DNA of 64,000 nt from positions 1 through 64,000 of the forward strand of contig NZ_PJAT01000040.1 of the NCBI RefSeq assembly GCF_002836715.1. The letters run 5' to 3'. The notes beneath the pieces were generated by a model, which had not been told where the DNA came from, searched no databases, and worked only from the letters and a program-made list of their open reading frames with translations. The position numbers were made by a program, and so were the translations under genes. Of this stretch, positions 46,940 to 56,643 are shown piece after piece. Within the stretch, counting starts at the first letter, position 1. Every line of letters begins with the position of its first letter. This stretch comes from Psychrobacter sp. 4Dc. Lineage in GTDB: Bacteria; Pseudomonadota; Gammaproteobacteria; Pseudomonadales; Moraxellaceae.

Positions 46940-48652
46940 TTAGTCGAACGCATCTTCAGAAATTTCGAGCTTTTTCATACGGTAGCGTAAAGAGCGAAAG
47001 GTGGTTCCTAATAATTCAGCTGCTTGGGTTTTGTTCCAGCCAGTTTGTTTGAGTGCTGTGATAATCAGCTGCTTTTCCTGTTCCTGCAAATAATGCTCTA
47101 ACCCTTGAGGCGGTAGTTGACCGTCAAACAATTCTTGTAAACCCGATATGTCTTTAGATGTTTCTTGTTGGACGTTGGAGTCAAGGAGCGACTCTTCGTC
47201 ATGAGTACTTGCTACGTTGGTTGACGAACTGTCATTACTAGCTGACGAATGCTGCACCATTGATGGGTAATGGTTGGTGTTAGTACGATAGAGATGTAAA
47301 TTGATAGCTCTTTGCTCAACCGGCCTCGCCATATTGCTAGATTGAATGACTTGCTCATCGTCCTTTGTTGATTGGACTGTAGATTGAACGTCTATTTGAT
47401 TTTCTACGTTACGAGCAGGTAGATCAGAGCTATCGACAGCTGAGCTATGATTTTGCTCTTGTATATCTACAAGCTCAGGTTCAATGTCAGGAAGACCTAA
47501 ATGACTAACGTCAATGTATGAGGTTTCAGCTAACGTAACTGCACGCTCCAACAAGTTGCGTAGTTCACGGACATTACCCGCAAAATCGTGGCGTTGTAAG
47601 CGTTCGCAGGCTTCCATCGTCAATGACGGCGGCGACTCTAATTGCCAGTCATCGGCGATCATCGCCAAAAAGTGGTCTGCTAATACAGGAATATCATCAC
47701 GGCGTGCATTAAGCGTTGGAAGCTTTAGCTCAATGACATTGATGCGATAATATAAGTCTTGTCGAAATGCACCATCTTGTACCAATTGGCTCAGGTCTTT
47801 GTGAGTGGCAGACAAAATACGGATGTCTACTGGCACTTCTTTTGTATCACCAATTGCCCTTACTGTTTTTTCTTGAATGGCACGTAACAATTTAACCTGC
47901 ATGGCTAAAGGTAAATCTGCCACTTCATCTAAAAATAGCGTGCCACCATTGGCTTGTTGGAATAAGCCTTGTTTATCAGCGACAGCCCCTGTAAAGCTAC
48001 CCTTTTTATGACCAAAAAACTCCGATTCCATTAACTCTGATGGTATTGCACCGCAGTTCACTGGTACAAAGCTGCCATCACGCCGTGGACTTAAATCGTG
48101 GATCAATCTGGCGACCACTTCTTTACCTGTGCCAGAAGCGCCCGATAAAAACACAGGTGCCTGTGAGCGTGCTAGCTTTAAAATGGTATTTTTGAGGGGA
48201 TGCATGACAGCAGAATTACCAATCAATCTACTATCTAGCATTTTCTGTTCAGGAGAGCATTCCGGTGCGGCCTGTACTTCGTTATCTTGATGAATAACTT
48301 TTATGGCATTCTCTACCAGTTGGCGCAAACGTGGTAGTTCTAGCGGTTTATTGACAAAATCAAAGGCACCAAGCTTTAATGCCTCAATAGCTAAATCCAT
48401 GCTGCCATGAGCTGTAATCACCGCTATTGGAATATTAGAGCTATTGCTAATTTCTTTTACCAGCTCAAGTCCCGAGCCATCTGGCAGTTTTAAATCCGTC
48501 AGACAGAAATCGTAGTCATTGTCTTGCCAAAATGTTCTTGCTTGCGACAATGTATAAGCCACATCACTTTTGATACCCATTTTAGTTAGGGTAATTTGCA
48601 TCAATCGACATAAATCCACTTCATCATCGACGACTAGCGCGGTTGTTGTCAT
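46940..48652 (-). CDS. pilR: Sigma-54-dependent response regulator PilR (NtrC family)
   Basis: PilR activates RpoN-dependent pilin transcription when phosphorylated by PilS. The 570-residue protein has a receiver domain (phospho-acceptor Asp53 in CLTDLKLPDG). The AAA+ domain has Walker A GASGTGKEVVA and the sigma-54-contacting GSFTGA loop in KKGSFTGAVADKQG. A Fis-type HTH lies at the C-terminus (WNKTQAAELLGTTFRSLRYR). The linker between AAA+ and HTH (about 370-510) is far longer than usual and rich in Gln, Ser and Asp. It follows pilS by 166 bp. PilR is preferred over NtrC or AlgB because of the PilS-like partner; pilin genes are not in view. Confidence 0.9.
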   Translation of the reverse strand: MTTTALVVDDEVDLCRLMQITLTKMGIKSDVAYTLSQARTFWQDNDYDFCLTDLKLPDGSGLELVKEISNSSNIPIAVITAHGSMDLAIEALKLGAFDFVNKPLELPRLRQLVENAIKVIHQDNEVQAAPECSPEQKMLDSRLIGNSAVMHPLKNTILKLARSQAPVFLSGASGTGKEVVARLIHDLSPRRDGSFVPVNCGAIPSELMESEFFGHKKGSFTGAVADKQGLFQQANGGTLFLDEVADLPLAMQVKLLRAIQEKTVRAIGDTKEVPVDIRILSATHKDLSQLVQDGAFRQDLYYRINVIELKLPTLNARRDDIPVLADHFLAMIADDWQLESPPSLTMEACERLQRHDFAGNVRELRNLLERAVTLAETSYIDVSHLGLPDIEPELVDIQEQNHSSAVDSSDLPARNVENQIDVQSTVQSTKDDEQVIQSSNMARPVEQRAINLHLYRTNTNHYPSMVQHSSASNDSSSTNVASTHDEESLLDSNVQQETSKDISGLQELFDGQLPPQGLEHYLQEQEKQLIITALKQTGWNKTQAAELLGTTFRSLRYRMKKLEISEDAFD

Positions 48653-48818
48653 ACATCATCTCATCGTATTCAATGGCTATCAAATCAATAGCTTGGTCTA
48701 AATGGGTGTAATAGTTTTATACAGAGTTGGAACTTAACTCACTGATACTATAATCTCATTTCAAATATTATATTTTGCAAAAATTAATGCGAAATCACAT
48801 AGCTTTTGAAGGATAAAT

Positions 48819-50576
48819 CTAGGTAAGATTTTCTTCGATAGTTTGAAATTTATTATCAGACTTAATAGAAGGTACAATTAATCGAAAGCATGTTTTCTCA
48901 TGTTCAGGAATGTAGAGTAAACGCGCTTGATTGGCTTCACAAAATGCTTGTGATAAATAGAGCCCCAGTCCTGTACCAGCTTTATCTGTTGTAAAAAATG
49001 GATCAAACAAAAGTTCTAAATTTCCAGCACTAACACCATTACCATTATCTAATATATCGATTATAACATCGTTGTCTGCGCAGTAAATGTCGATTTCTAC
49101 ATAAGCATGAGGATGAGAATAGCTACTATAACGCAGGCCATTATTAATTAAGTTGATCAATATCTGCTCTAACTGATGAGTATCAAATGATATGATGGGT
49201 TTGGTTTTTATTCGTAGAAAAATGTCGTGTCCTTGAAAGTAATTCTCCAAAAACGATGGCATCCATTCAGCCAATTCGAGCACCTGCTGGGTAGCCGTCT
49301 GCTGACGAGACAGCTTTAAAATATCCTCAATGATACGGTTTACACGCTTTGTCTGTGAAAATATCATTTCATAAAGCTCATGGTTGCCGGTCATGGCAGC
49401 ATTCAATTCACTTGTTAATGCACTGTCATCTTCCATTTGTTCTGCAACATCTTCCATTAATAGCTGGCTGGCTTGCGATATCGCTGCTAATGGGTTTCTG
49501 ATTTCATGGGCAATACTGGCAGTTAACTGACCTAAAGAAGCCAGTTTCAACTGTTGAGCACTGGCTTGCTCACGGCGTAAATCTTCTAATATGACAAGCT
49601 TGCTATCGTCTTTTAGTGGAATAATTTGTACACGTAATTTGCCAAATATTGAGGCATTTGCCACAGCTGGCACGTCGTAGGTAAAAACGCGTGACTGCCC
49701 AGAAGCTACTGACAAGCAGGCATTAAACAACTGGGAATGCTGTTCATTGAGTTGCTGCTCAAAATTAGAGAGAAGCGCTTTGTTATGAGTCTCTTTTGTA
49801 TCGTCAAGGGTATTCTGTGCTGTAGTAGGCGTGACAAGCGAAAGGCTCAGCAATTGATGTGCTGCAAGATTTGCTAAGACAATATGTTGCTTATCGATAA
49901 CGATAACACCATTCACCATCTGCGTGATAACCTCTTGATTAATCACGTTAAGTCGCTCGACTTCCTTAGCATGGTTTGCCGCGACTTTCTCAAGCTGTAC
50001 CAATCGCTGAGAGATAGACCAGCTCAAACCGCCCACTGCTAAAAAGCTCGCTGACATCAGTAGCGCATCACCTAGATTAGCTAGACTCATGCTATTAGCA
50101 ATAGCGTAAAAAAATTGCTGATAAATAACGAGAATGATGGCAAGTAAAGTAATAACTAGCGCTTGTGAACCATGTAGTAGCATAAAGCTAGCTGCGACGA
50201 CCACCATGTATAGCATGGTTAACTGCAAATCAGGGTTGCCTGTCGTGTAGAGCAGCAGACTTAATATAATAACGTCTAAGGCCAGTCCGAATGCCAGTTG
50301 GCGGCGCATATGTTTTCTAACGACATAAAATAACCCAAGTAATATCAAGCTTAACAGTACATAGAAGCTTAGAGTCGTTTGTTGTAAAAAACTCGGTAAA
50401 GAAGCGCTATCACCGGTGCGAGCAGAGATGTATAGCATGAGCATAGAGAACAGGCTAACGACAAAACGATAGCTGCTATAGATCAGCCCTAATTTACGCA
50501 ACTGCGGCAGAGGAAGCGTATCGTCATGATGAACATAACGAGTAATGGCAGAGCTAAGATTGGTAGCAGGGTTCAT
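48819..50576 (-). CDS. pilS: Sensor histidine kinase PilS
   Basis: PilS is the membrane kinase that phosphorylates PilR. The 585-residue protein has six predicted membrane helices in residues 35-185, a PAS-like segment (QMVNGVIVIDKQHIVLANLA, 219-238), a HisKA domain with His357 in SIAHEIRNPLAAISQ, and an ATPase domain. The ATPase has LEQILINLINNGLRYS (N box), ILDNGNGVSAGNL (G1) and GTGLGLYLSQ (G2). The region 245-300 interrupts the PAS with a polar Thr/Gln stretch. It lies 34 bp after a GacA-like regulator gene and before pilR. Confidence 0.92.
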   Translation of the reverse strand: MNPATNLSSAITRYVHHDDTLPLPQLRKLGLIYSSYRFVVSLFSMLMLYISARTGDSASLPSFLQQTTLSFYVLLSLILLGLFYVVRKHMRRQLAFGLALDVIILSLLLYTTGNPDLQLTMLYMVVVAASFMLLHGSQALVITLLAIILVIYQQFFYAIANSMSLANLGDALLMSASFLAVGGLSWSISQRLVQLEKVAANHAKEVERLNVINQEVITQMVNGVIVIDKQHIVLANLAAHQLLSLSLVTPTTAQNTLDDTKETHNKALLSNFEQQLNEQHSQLFNACLSVASGQSRVFTYDVPAVANASIFGKLRVQIIPLKDDSKLVILEDLRREQASAQQLKLASLGQLTASIAHEIRNPLAAISQASQLLMEDVAEQMEDDSALTSELNAAMTGNHELYEMIFSQTKRVNRIIEDILKLSRQQTATQQVLELAEWMPSFLENYFQGHDIFLRIKTKPIISFDTHQLEQILINLINNGLRYSSYSHPHAYVEIDIYCADNDVIIDILDNGNGVSAGNLELLFDPFFTTDKAGTGLGLYLSQAFCEANQARLLYIPEHEKTCFRLIVPSIKSDNKFQTIEENLT

Positions 50577-50610
50577 AAACTGGCCGTAATAAAATAAACG
50601 CTAAAATGCT

Positions 50611-51252
50611 TTATGGTTGAATCAGACCATGGCGAATGGCCAAGTGTGTCAATTTAACATCACTATCAACCCCAACTTTCTCATAAATACGGTAGCGATA
50701 CGTATTAATAGTCTTGACGCTAACAAATAATTGATCGGCTATTTGCTGAGGGCTCTGACAATTGACAACCATCATAGCCACCTGTTTTTCTCTGTCACTT
50801 AATAAGTCAAAAGGTGAGTTGGCATTATCAGATAACAAAACGTCTGCTAACTGTTCAGCGACATCTTGGCTGAAGTAGCGGCCTCCCTGATAAATCTTTT
50901 TGACCGCACGTATCATTTCATCAAGCGGCGTGCCTTTAGTAATGTAACCATTCACACCTGCTTTGATCAGCATTGAGGGATAAGGCTGTGCAGACATACT
51001 ACTGACCGCCAAAATCTTAATACCCATGTCGAGTTGTATCAGACGTTTGGTTGCTTCGAGCCCGCCAATATTCGGCATGTTGACGTCTAGCAAAATTACA
51101 TCAGGATGTAGTTGTTTGGCTTGTTTGATAGCCATGTCACCGCTGTCTGCTTCACCTACTACTTCAATATCGGGGCTGTCTGACAACATACGGCTAATAC
51201 CCATCCGTACCAAATCATGATCGTCTACCACTAATACTTTAATCATAACCAT
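50611..51252 (-). CDS. gacA: LuxR-type response regulator, GacA/UvrY-like
   Basis: GacA/UvrY regulators, phosphorylated by GacS/BarA, activate small RNAs that titrate CsrA. The 213-residue protein has a receiver domain (VLVVDDHDLVRMGISRML; Asp56 in VILLDVNMP; Thr and Lys in the 80-110 region). The LuxR HTH has LSDREKQVAMMVVNCQSPQQ and LFVSVKTINTYRYRIYEKVG, which is GacA-like rather than NarL-like. It probably shares a transcript with pilS and pilR (34-bp gap). uvrC and pgsA, frequent gacA neighbours, are absent. The gene symbol is a family call. Confidence 0.82.
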   Translation of the reverse strand: MVMIKVLVVDDHDLVRMGISRMLSDSPDIEVVGEADSGDMAIKQAKQLHPDVILLDVNMPNIGGLEATKRLIQLDMGIKILAVSSMSAQPYPSMLIKAGVNGYITKGTPLDEMIRAVKKIYQGGRYFSQDVAEQLADVLLSDNANSPFDLLSDREKQVAMMVVNCQSPQQIADQLFVSVKTINTYRYRIYEKVGVDSDVKLTHLAIRHGLIQP

Positions 51253-51639
51253 ACTCTTTATTGATTGTCAGAATGAACGCTTTATTAGGTTCAAATAGTA
51301 TAAAAAACGAACATACTTCAACTGTTATTTTTATCTTTGTATATTCAAAATACCGCTGATTAATATAACAAAATACGAGTAATCATAACATTCGAAGTTA
51401 AATTATATTGCTGCAGTGTGAATTGATGTTTCTAGAATATAAATTGGTTGTAGTAAAGTTTGAATGAAGCCAAAAAAAACTACTAAATCAGTTTGATAGA
51501 TTAAACTTAAATGTAAACCATGATACACTAAAAATACAAAAGCTCTATGTGAGTACTTACAAACATATCTATAAACGCTACGTACGTTTTTGGCGTCAGA
51601 CAATATGTAACTGGCGTAATAGCGACAGCAGGAGGCATA
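51253..51639. other. Divergent intergenic region, gacA-like / pbpG
   Basis: About 390 bp, AT-rich, must carry both divergent promoters. I see no repeat, RNA gene or convincing ORF in it. Confidence 0.4.
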
Positions 51640-52722
51640 ATGAAGCAACTACCATTAACCAAACAGCAATTGATCGCTGCTATGATTTCATTGAGTTTGG
51701 GCAGTGTTGCACAAGCCGCACTTACAATTAATGGTAGCACTGACACTACCTCTAGTGCACGCCTGAGTTGGGGCGGCGCTGATAGTTTGTCTGAAGCTCG
51801 TAACATAATGTACAAGTCTAATGGCTCTGCTATTAAGAAAGTCGATAATGGCTATGGTACTACCAATATTACGAATACTAATAGTTTTGCTAGCAGCAAT
51901 AACACCAATACTACTCGCTACAATACAACCTATCGTGGGGCTTTCGGTAGTAGCGATATGATTCCGATTAGCACTGATTCACGTAGTGTTGCGGTGATCG
52001 ATGCTGAAACTGGCGAATCTATCTACGAAAAAGATGCTGATATCGCGCGTCCTATGGCTAGTATCACCAAGGTTATGACGGCTATGGTCGTATTGGATGC
52101 AGGCCTTGATATGCGTGAAGAAATCACGCTTGATCCAGAAGATTTCGTTGGTCCAAAGCGTGCAAGCTCGCGTTTGAAATCAGGTGATCGTTTAAACCGT
52201 GCTGAGATGCTATTGATGGCGTTGATGAAGTCTGAAAATCCAGCGGCGAAGAGTCTGGCACGTAACTACCCAGGTGGATATGATGCCTTTATGCGTGCGA
52301 TGAATCGTAAAGCGCAAGATTTGGGCATGAATACGGCATTTTTTGGTGATCCAACTGGACTTGATAAGCGTAATGTAGCTTCTTCAAAAGATTTGGTCAA
52401 AATGGTACGTGCTGCTGGCAACTATGATGTGATTCGTCGTTTTTCTACCACTAAGAGCTACGACTTTTTTGTCTCAAACTACTCAAGTGGTAACCGAACA
52501 TATAAAGCCAGTAATACCAGTACGTTGGTTCGTGACGGTAGCTATCCAATCGGTATCTCTAAGACAGGCTTTATCAATGAAGCTGGGCGTTGTGTTGTGA
52601 TGGAAACTCGTGTCAACAATCGCCCTGCGATTATTGTCATCTTAGGAGCAAACAGCTCAGCAACACGTTGGGGCGATGCTAAAAATATCTTAAATAGTTT
52701 GGCTACACGCCGTACAGTATAA
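51640..52722 (+). CDS. pbpG: D-alanyl-D-alanine endopeptidase (PBP7/8 family)
   Basis: PbpG is a periplasmic peptidoglycan hydrolase that cuts D-Ala-mDAP cross-links. The 360-residue precursor has a signal peptide ending near SVAQAA. A Ser/Thr/Asn-rich spacer (30-105) precedes an S11 peptidase domain with Ser141-Ile-Thr-Lys144 in MASITKVMTAM. The domain also has Ser198-Glu-Asn in MKSENPAAKSLARNYPGG and KTG in GISKTGFINEAG. GGAGG lies before the ATG. The spacer is longer than in E. coli PBP7. A strong terminator follows. Confidence 0.93.
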   Translation: MKQLPLTKQQLIAAMISLSLGSVAQAALTINGSTDTTSSARLSWGGADSLSEARNIMYKSNGSAIKKVDNGYGTTNITNTNSFASSNNTNTTRYNTTYRGAFGSSDMIPISTDSRSVAVIDAETGESIYEKDADIARPMASITKVMTAMVVLDAGLDMREEITLDPEDFVGPKRASSRLKSGDRLNRAEMLLMALMKSENPAAKSLARNYPGGYDAFMRAMNRKAQDLGMNTAFFGDPTGLDKRNVASSKDLVKMVRAAGNYDVIRRFSTTKSYDFFVSNYSSGNRTYKASNTSTLVRDGSYPIGISKTGFINEAGRCVVMETRVNNRPAIIVILGANSSATRWGDAKNILNSLATRRTV

Positions 52723-52742
52723 GCTATCGGTTCTAAATGTAT

Positions 52743-52776
52743 AAAAAAGCTGTTATATCATATAACAGCTTTTTTA
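52743..52776 (+). terminator. Terminator of pbpG
   Basis: A perfect 15-bp stem, 52743-52757 with 52761-52775 around TCA, ends in a T-run. Confidence 0.93.
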
Positions 52777-52809
52777 TTGTGTTGAATTTAAGAATTAAGG
52801 ATGCACGCT

Positions 52810-53478
52810 ATGAGTTATTCACCATTCTCCTCAGTTATGCCTAAGCTATATTTGTTGACCAACGACGATGAGTTCGAGCTGTTGTATCAAAAGCTAGAGG
52901 CAGCCTTATCGACAGGGTTAATTGCGCTATTACAAATTCGCCGTAAGCAAGTTCTTAGCCTACCTGATGGAGCTTTAAAGCTTTTTGATGAGGCACAAGA
53001 ACTCGTTGAGTTAGCTAAAACGTATAGCGTGCCAGTTGTAATTAATGATGACGTGAAGTTGGCCGAAAAGCTTGGCGTTGGGGTACACCTTGGTCAAACA
53101 GACGGCAGTATCGGTGATGCTCTACAGTCTCTATCACCGCATCAAATCATCGGTCGTACCTGCCATGGTGATGTAGCGCTGATTAAAGAAGCAAAAAATG
53201 ACGGTGCAAGTTATGCTGCGATGGGTGCAGTATTTACTTCTACAACTAAGCCAAATGCTAATATTATTTCACGTCAGCAGCTTGAGGAAGGGTGTCAGCA
53301 AGGCATACCAATCTGTGTAATAGGCGGGCTAACCGCAGAAAATGTCTCAGAGCTGGTAAATTTGCCCATTGCGCTTGTGGCAGTAGTCGGGGATATCATG
53401 GACTTGCCAGTAGCAGACATAGCTCAGCGCTGTTGTGAGTGGCAGCAGGCATTTTCTAAATGGAAAACACCTACTTGA
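52810..53478 (+). CDS. thiE: Thiamine-phosphate synthase
   Basis: ThiE joins HMP diphosphate and the thiazole phosphate to give thiamine phosphate. The 222-residue TIM barrel shows LLQIRRKQ, then VPVVINDDVKLAEKLGVGVH and LGQTDGS. It also has IIGRTCHGDVALIKEA, AAMGAVFTSTTKPNA and CVIGGLTAENV. The ATG at 52810 suits AAGG at 52797-52800; the ATG at 52801 abuts it. No TPP riboswitch is seen in the 90-bp gap after pbpG, and no other thi gene is nearby. Confidence 0.93.
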   Translation: MSYSPFSSVMPKLYLLTNDDEFELLYQKLEAALSTGLIALLQIRRKQVLSLPDGALKLFDEAQELVELAKTYSVPVVINDDVKLAEKLGVGVHLGQTDGSIGDALQSLSPHQIIGRTCHGDVALIKEAKNDGASYAAMGAVFTSTTKPNANIISRQQLEEGCQQGIPICVIGGLTAENVSELVNLPIALVAVVGDIMDLPVADIAQRCCEWQQAFSKWKTPT

Positions 53479-53543
53479 AGCACGCTTCTTAGAGAGGTTT
53501 TGGAGTAGCAATAGTCTTACAATAGAATATTAATATGACAGCG

Positions 53544-53873
53544 CTACTCAGCGTGTTCCATACATAAGGTGGCATAGGGTAGCGCTTCTAAGCGTTGCTC
53601 TTCGATCTGTTCACCGCAGACTTCGCACTCGCCATAAGTACCACTTTCAATTCGACTCAATGCATTTTCGACATAGATTAAGCTTTGACGCGCCTCGCTC
53701 ATCAAATTTTTGCGCATGTCATTTTGACGATAGGATATGGCCTGATCTTCCCAGTGCTCATTAAGATCATCTTGTGGGTTTTGAATGTGATCTTCAATTT
53801 TATTAATGCGAGACTCATACTCATCTTTTAATTTTAATAGGTTTTGTTTCGCAGTGTCTAAGTTGATGTTCAT
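53544..53873 (-). CDS. DksA/TraR-family zinc-finger protein
   Basis: This 109-residue protein has an N-terminal coiled-coil pair (LDTAKQNLLKLKDEYESRIN; MRKNLMSEARQSLIYVENAL) and a C-terminal zinc finger. The finger is CEVCGEQIEEQRLEALPYAT followed by LCMEH. The metal set reads C-x2-C...C-x2-H, with His where DksA usually has the fourth Cys. It is shorter than DksA (about 150) and resembles YbiI/YocK-type members. DksA proteins bind RNA polymerase in the secondary channel; whether this one does is not known. AGGAG precedes the ATG. Confidence 0.88.
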   Translation of the reverse strand: MNINLDTAKQNLLKLKDEYESRINKIEDHIQNPQDDLNEHWEDQAISYRQNDMRKNLMSEARQSLIYVENALSRIESGTYGECEVCGEQIEEQRLEALPYATLCMEHAE

Positions 53874-54086
53874 TATTTTCTCCTAATGGATTATTTTTAT
53901 TGTCAATGTTTCTATCATAAAGAGCTTGACTGCTGAGTACCACCACGAAATGTTACGGTTTATTGACTATGCTTAAAGCTAGCAACTGCAATTGTTGCCA
54001 TTGAATAACGCTCTGAGAATTTAGACTAAATATTTTAAACGTGCTGAAATTTGTGTCAGGTTGCTTGTGAGACTGCGCTAGAAAAC

Positions 54087-54095
54087 TGGTAGAAT
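54087..54095 (+). promoter_or_regulatory. Candidate extended -10 promoter of pgk
   Basis: TGG-TAGAAT at 54087-54095 is an extended -10 element without a good -35. It would give a leader of about 275 nt before pgk. The remaining sequence of 53874-54378 holds no gene or clear RNA fold. Confidence 0.4.
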
Positions 54096-54378
54096 ACACC
54101 GCCGCTGAGTTCTGCTTACTTGATCGAATCACCAGAGTGGCTTAATAAGTGTCAGAGCTAAGCGTTAAAAAACATTAAAAATTAATAAAGCTGATAGTGA
54201 CTATATAGCTTGGATATAAAATAGCGTATTTATAAAGCCGGTTAGTGAGAGTGCTACGAAATAGTAGATCGATCGAGCTTAGCAATGGGTCTGATTTATA
54301 TAGAGCTGATTATAATAGTCATATCAGTAACGATAGTAATCGCAAATTAACAGATATATTGATGCATAGGAGCAGGTG

Positions 54379-55593
54379 ATGAATTTTTTGCGTATGAGTG
54401 AGTTGAACTTAACGGATAAAGTGGTCTTAATCCGAGAAGATTTAAATGTGCCTATTAAGGACGGTAAGGTCACGAGCGATGCGCGCTTGCAAGCCAGTCT
54501 TCCTACCATCAAGATGGCGCTCGAAAAGGGCGATGCGGTAATTGTTTGCTCACATTTAGGCCGCCCAACAGAAGGCAATCCTGAAGCTGTATATTCATTG
54601 GCACCGGTTGCTGATTATCTGACGGAAAAATTAAGCTCGCAACTATCGACACCTGTACGTCTTAATACTGATTACCTCACCCAAGGTGCCAATGTAAAAT
54701 CTGGCGAAGTGGTTCTATTAGAAAATGTACGCTTCAATGACGGTGAAAAGAAAAATGATGCCACGCTAGCGAAAAAGTACGCTGATTTGTGCGATGTGTT
54801 TGTGATGGATGCTTTTGGTACAGCGCACCGTGCACAGGCATCAACAGAAGGTGTTACGCAAGCAATGCGTCAAGCAGACAAAACTGTGTGTGCAGGGCCA
54901 TTGTTAGCTGCTGAGCTTGATGCTTTGAGCCTAGCACTTGAAACACCAGCACAGCCAATGCTTGCTATCGTTGGTGGATCAAAAGTATCAACCAAATTAG
55001 AAGTGCTACATAGCTTGGCTGAAGTTTGCACACAGATTATCGTTGGTGGCGGTATTGCCAATACTTTCTTAGCAGCACAAGGACACAGTGTTGGCGCCTC
55101 ATTGTACGAAGCAGATTTGCTCGATACTGCACGTGACATTATGACCAAGACTGAAATTTTGCTGCCTGAGTACGTCGTAGTCGCTGATAAAAATGACATC
55201 GATTTCGCTGACTTTACTGGCTCATTGCAAAAAGCCACTGCAACGATCAAATCAGTTGATGCGATCGGTGACAATGACATGATACTGGACATCGCACCAG
55301 AAAGCGCAAAGCAGCTTGCCAATGCCATTATTAATGCAAAAACTATCTTGTGGAATGGTCCAGTGGGTGTCTTTGAAGTTGATGCTTTCGGGCAAGGCAC
55401 ACAAATATTAGCTACTGCTGTAAAAGACAGTGATGGTTTCTCTATTGCGGGCGGCGGTGATACGTTAGCAGCTATTGATAAATATCAAGTTGCTGATGGT
55501 GTGAGCTATATGTCAACTGGTGGTGGGGCGTTTTTGGAGTTTGTAGAAGGCAAAGTGCTTCCGGCAGTCGCTGCGCTGCAAATAGATGCCTAA
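54379..55593 (+). CDS. pgk: Phosphoglycerate kinase
   Basis: Pgk interconverts 1,3-bisphosphoglycerate + ADP and 3-phosphoglycerate + ATP. The 404-residue protein shows [17 protein letters not shown], then [27 protein letters not shown] and [15 protein letters not shown]. The nucleotide site includes [15 protein letters not shown] and the C-terminal [16 protein letters not shown]. The ATG at 54379 is preferred over a GTG at 54376 because AGGAG at 54368-54372 fits it. A lipoprotein gene and fba follow on the same strand. Neither gap nor epd is here. Confidence 0.97.
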   Translation: MNFLRMSELNLTDKVVLIREDLNVPIKDGKVTSDARLQASLPTIKMALEKGDAVIVCSHLGRPTEGNPEAVYSLAPVADYLTEKLSSQLSTPVRLNTDYLTQGANVKSGEVVLLENVRFNDGEKKNDATLAKKYADLCDVFVMDAFGTAHRAQASTEGVTQAMRQADKTVCAGPLLAAELDALSLALETPAQPMLAIVGGSKVSTKLEVLHSLAEVCTQIIVGGGIANTFLAAQGHSVGASLYEADLLDTARDIMTKTEILLPEYVVVADKNDIDFADFTGSLQKATATIKSVDAIGDNDMILDIAPESAKQLANAIINAKTILWNGPVGVFEVDAFGQGTQILATAVKDSDGFSIAGGGDTLAAIDKYQVADGVSYMSTGGGAFLEFVEGKVLPAVAALQIDA

Positions 55594-55850
55594 TTAGTTA
55601 ACGATACTCTGTAGCTTAGTAACATTAGACGTACAACTAACTTTAAATAACTAAGGTAGTCTGTAAAAATAATATTTTGGCTGTTGATTTGCTTGTTTTT
55701 ATTGACATAAGTAAGCGCAATAGCCATCGATTATTATTAAGCAGTAATTATTTATTTATATACTGAAAATTATTATTGCATGTCTGATTCGCACTCTATA
55801 AAATAGCGCGACCATGTATTTTGACATGCATTATTTACGAGAGGTTTATT

Positions 55851-56216
55851 ATGTTAAAACGTCATTTATTACTTGCTAGCGTACTTGCTGGTACCTTTGC
55901 AATCACTGCATGTAGCCAACAAACAGAAGAAAACACTGAAGCTGCTGTTGAATCTGCTGGCGATGATGCTGCTGCGAATGTTGATGCTGCTGCCGCTGAA
56001 ACAGACGCTGCTGCTGCTGAAGCCGAAGCTGCTGCTCAAGACGCTGGTACAGAAGTCGCTGAAGGCGCTGAAACTGCTGGTGCAGCTGCGACAGACGCTC
56101 TAGAAAACACTGGCGATGCTATCGCTGAAGGCACTAACACAGCGGTTGAAAATACTGCTGAAGCTGTTGCTGATGGCGCAAATGATGTTGCAGTTGATGC
56201 AGAGCAACAGTACTAA
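55851..56216 (+). CDS. Small Ala/Glu-rich acidic lipoprotein
   Basis: This 121-residue protein has a clear lipoprotein signal, with lipobox ITAC and Cys21. The mature part is nearly all Ala, Glu, Asp, Thr, Gly and Asn, lacks aromatic residues until the final Tyr, and shows a loose 11-residue periodicity (ENTGDAIAEG, ENTAEAVADG). This resembles amphipathic-helix proteins of the LEA or apolipoprotein type. The ATG at 55851 is set by GAGAGG at 55839-55844. No function is recognised; it may be an abundant envelope protein. It sits between pgk and fba but has its own promoter space and terminator. Confidence 0.82.
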   Translation: MLKRHLLLASVLAGTFAITACSQQTEENTEAAVESAGDDAAANVDAAAAETDAAAAEAEAAAQDAGTEVAEGAETAGAAATDALENTGDAIAEGTNTAVENTAEAVADGANDVAVDAEQQY

Positions 56217-56348
56217 GCTACGCGATAACTAAGCACTATTAACTAAGCACTATAATGACTGATTTACTGGGACGCTATCGATTGATAGATGCTCATTGGT
56301 AAATAACTTTTAAAAAGGGTCATTGCTTTATAAGCCTCAAAATACTAG

Positions 56349-56377
56349 AAAAGCCTTGGTGATTGCCAAGGCTTTTT
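56349..56377 (+). terminator. Terminator of the Ala/Glu-rich lipoprotein gene
   Basis: AAAAGCCTTGG (56349-56359) pairs with CCAAGGCTTTT (56366-56376), followed by T. The rest of 56217-56643 contains only the upstream region of fba. Confidence 0.9.
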
Positions 56378-56643
56378 GCGTTGTATGCCATTGTTACATT
56401 TTATAAAGTAACAGTTTATAAAATTAAACTGATATCAAGAGACGGTATAGACTGACAAATAGTCGGTCAACCGCTACGAAGACAGAACAATTTTTGCTAT
56501 AATCACCGCGTGGTAATCATATCCAAATATCATTCAGACTTTCACTAGCCTATATACGGTCAGTATGGTCAAATATACAGTGAAATGATTGCTATCAAGC
56601 TGTTTTTTAAAATACTATTCAAAATCTAATCAGAGAGCGTCTT

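Noticed and set aside
52723-52809. TPP riboswitch before thiE
   Set aside because: The gap is under 90 bp, is mostly the pbpG terminator, and lacks the conserved THI-box sequences.
54870-55400. A long (176-codon) frame opposite pgk
   Set aside because: It is antisense to a strongly conserved enzyme; Ser/Ala-rich composition reflects the complementary frame.
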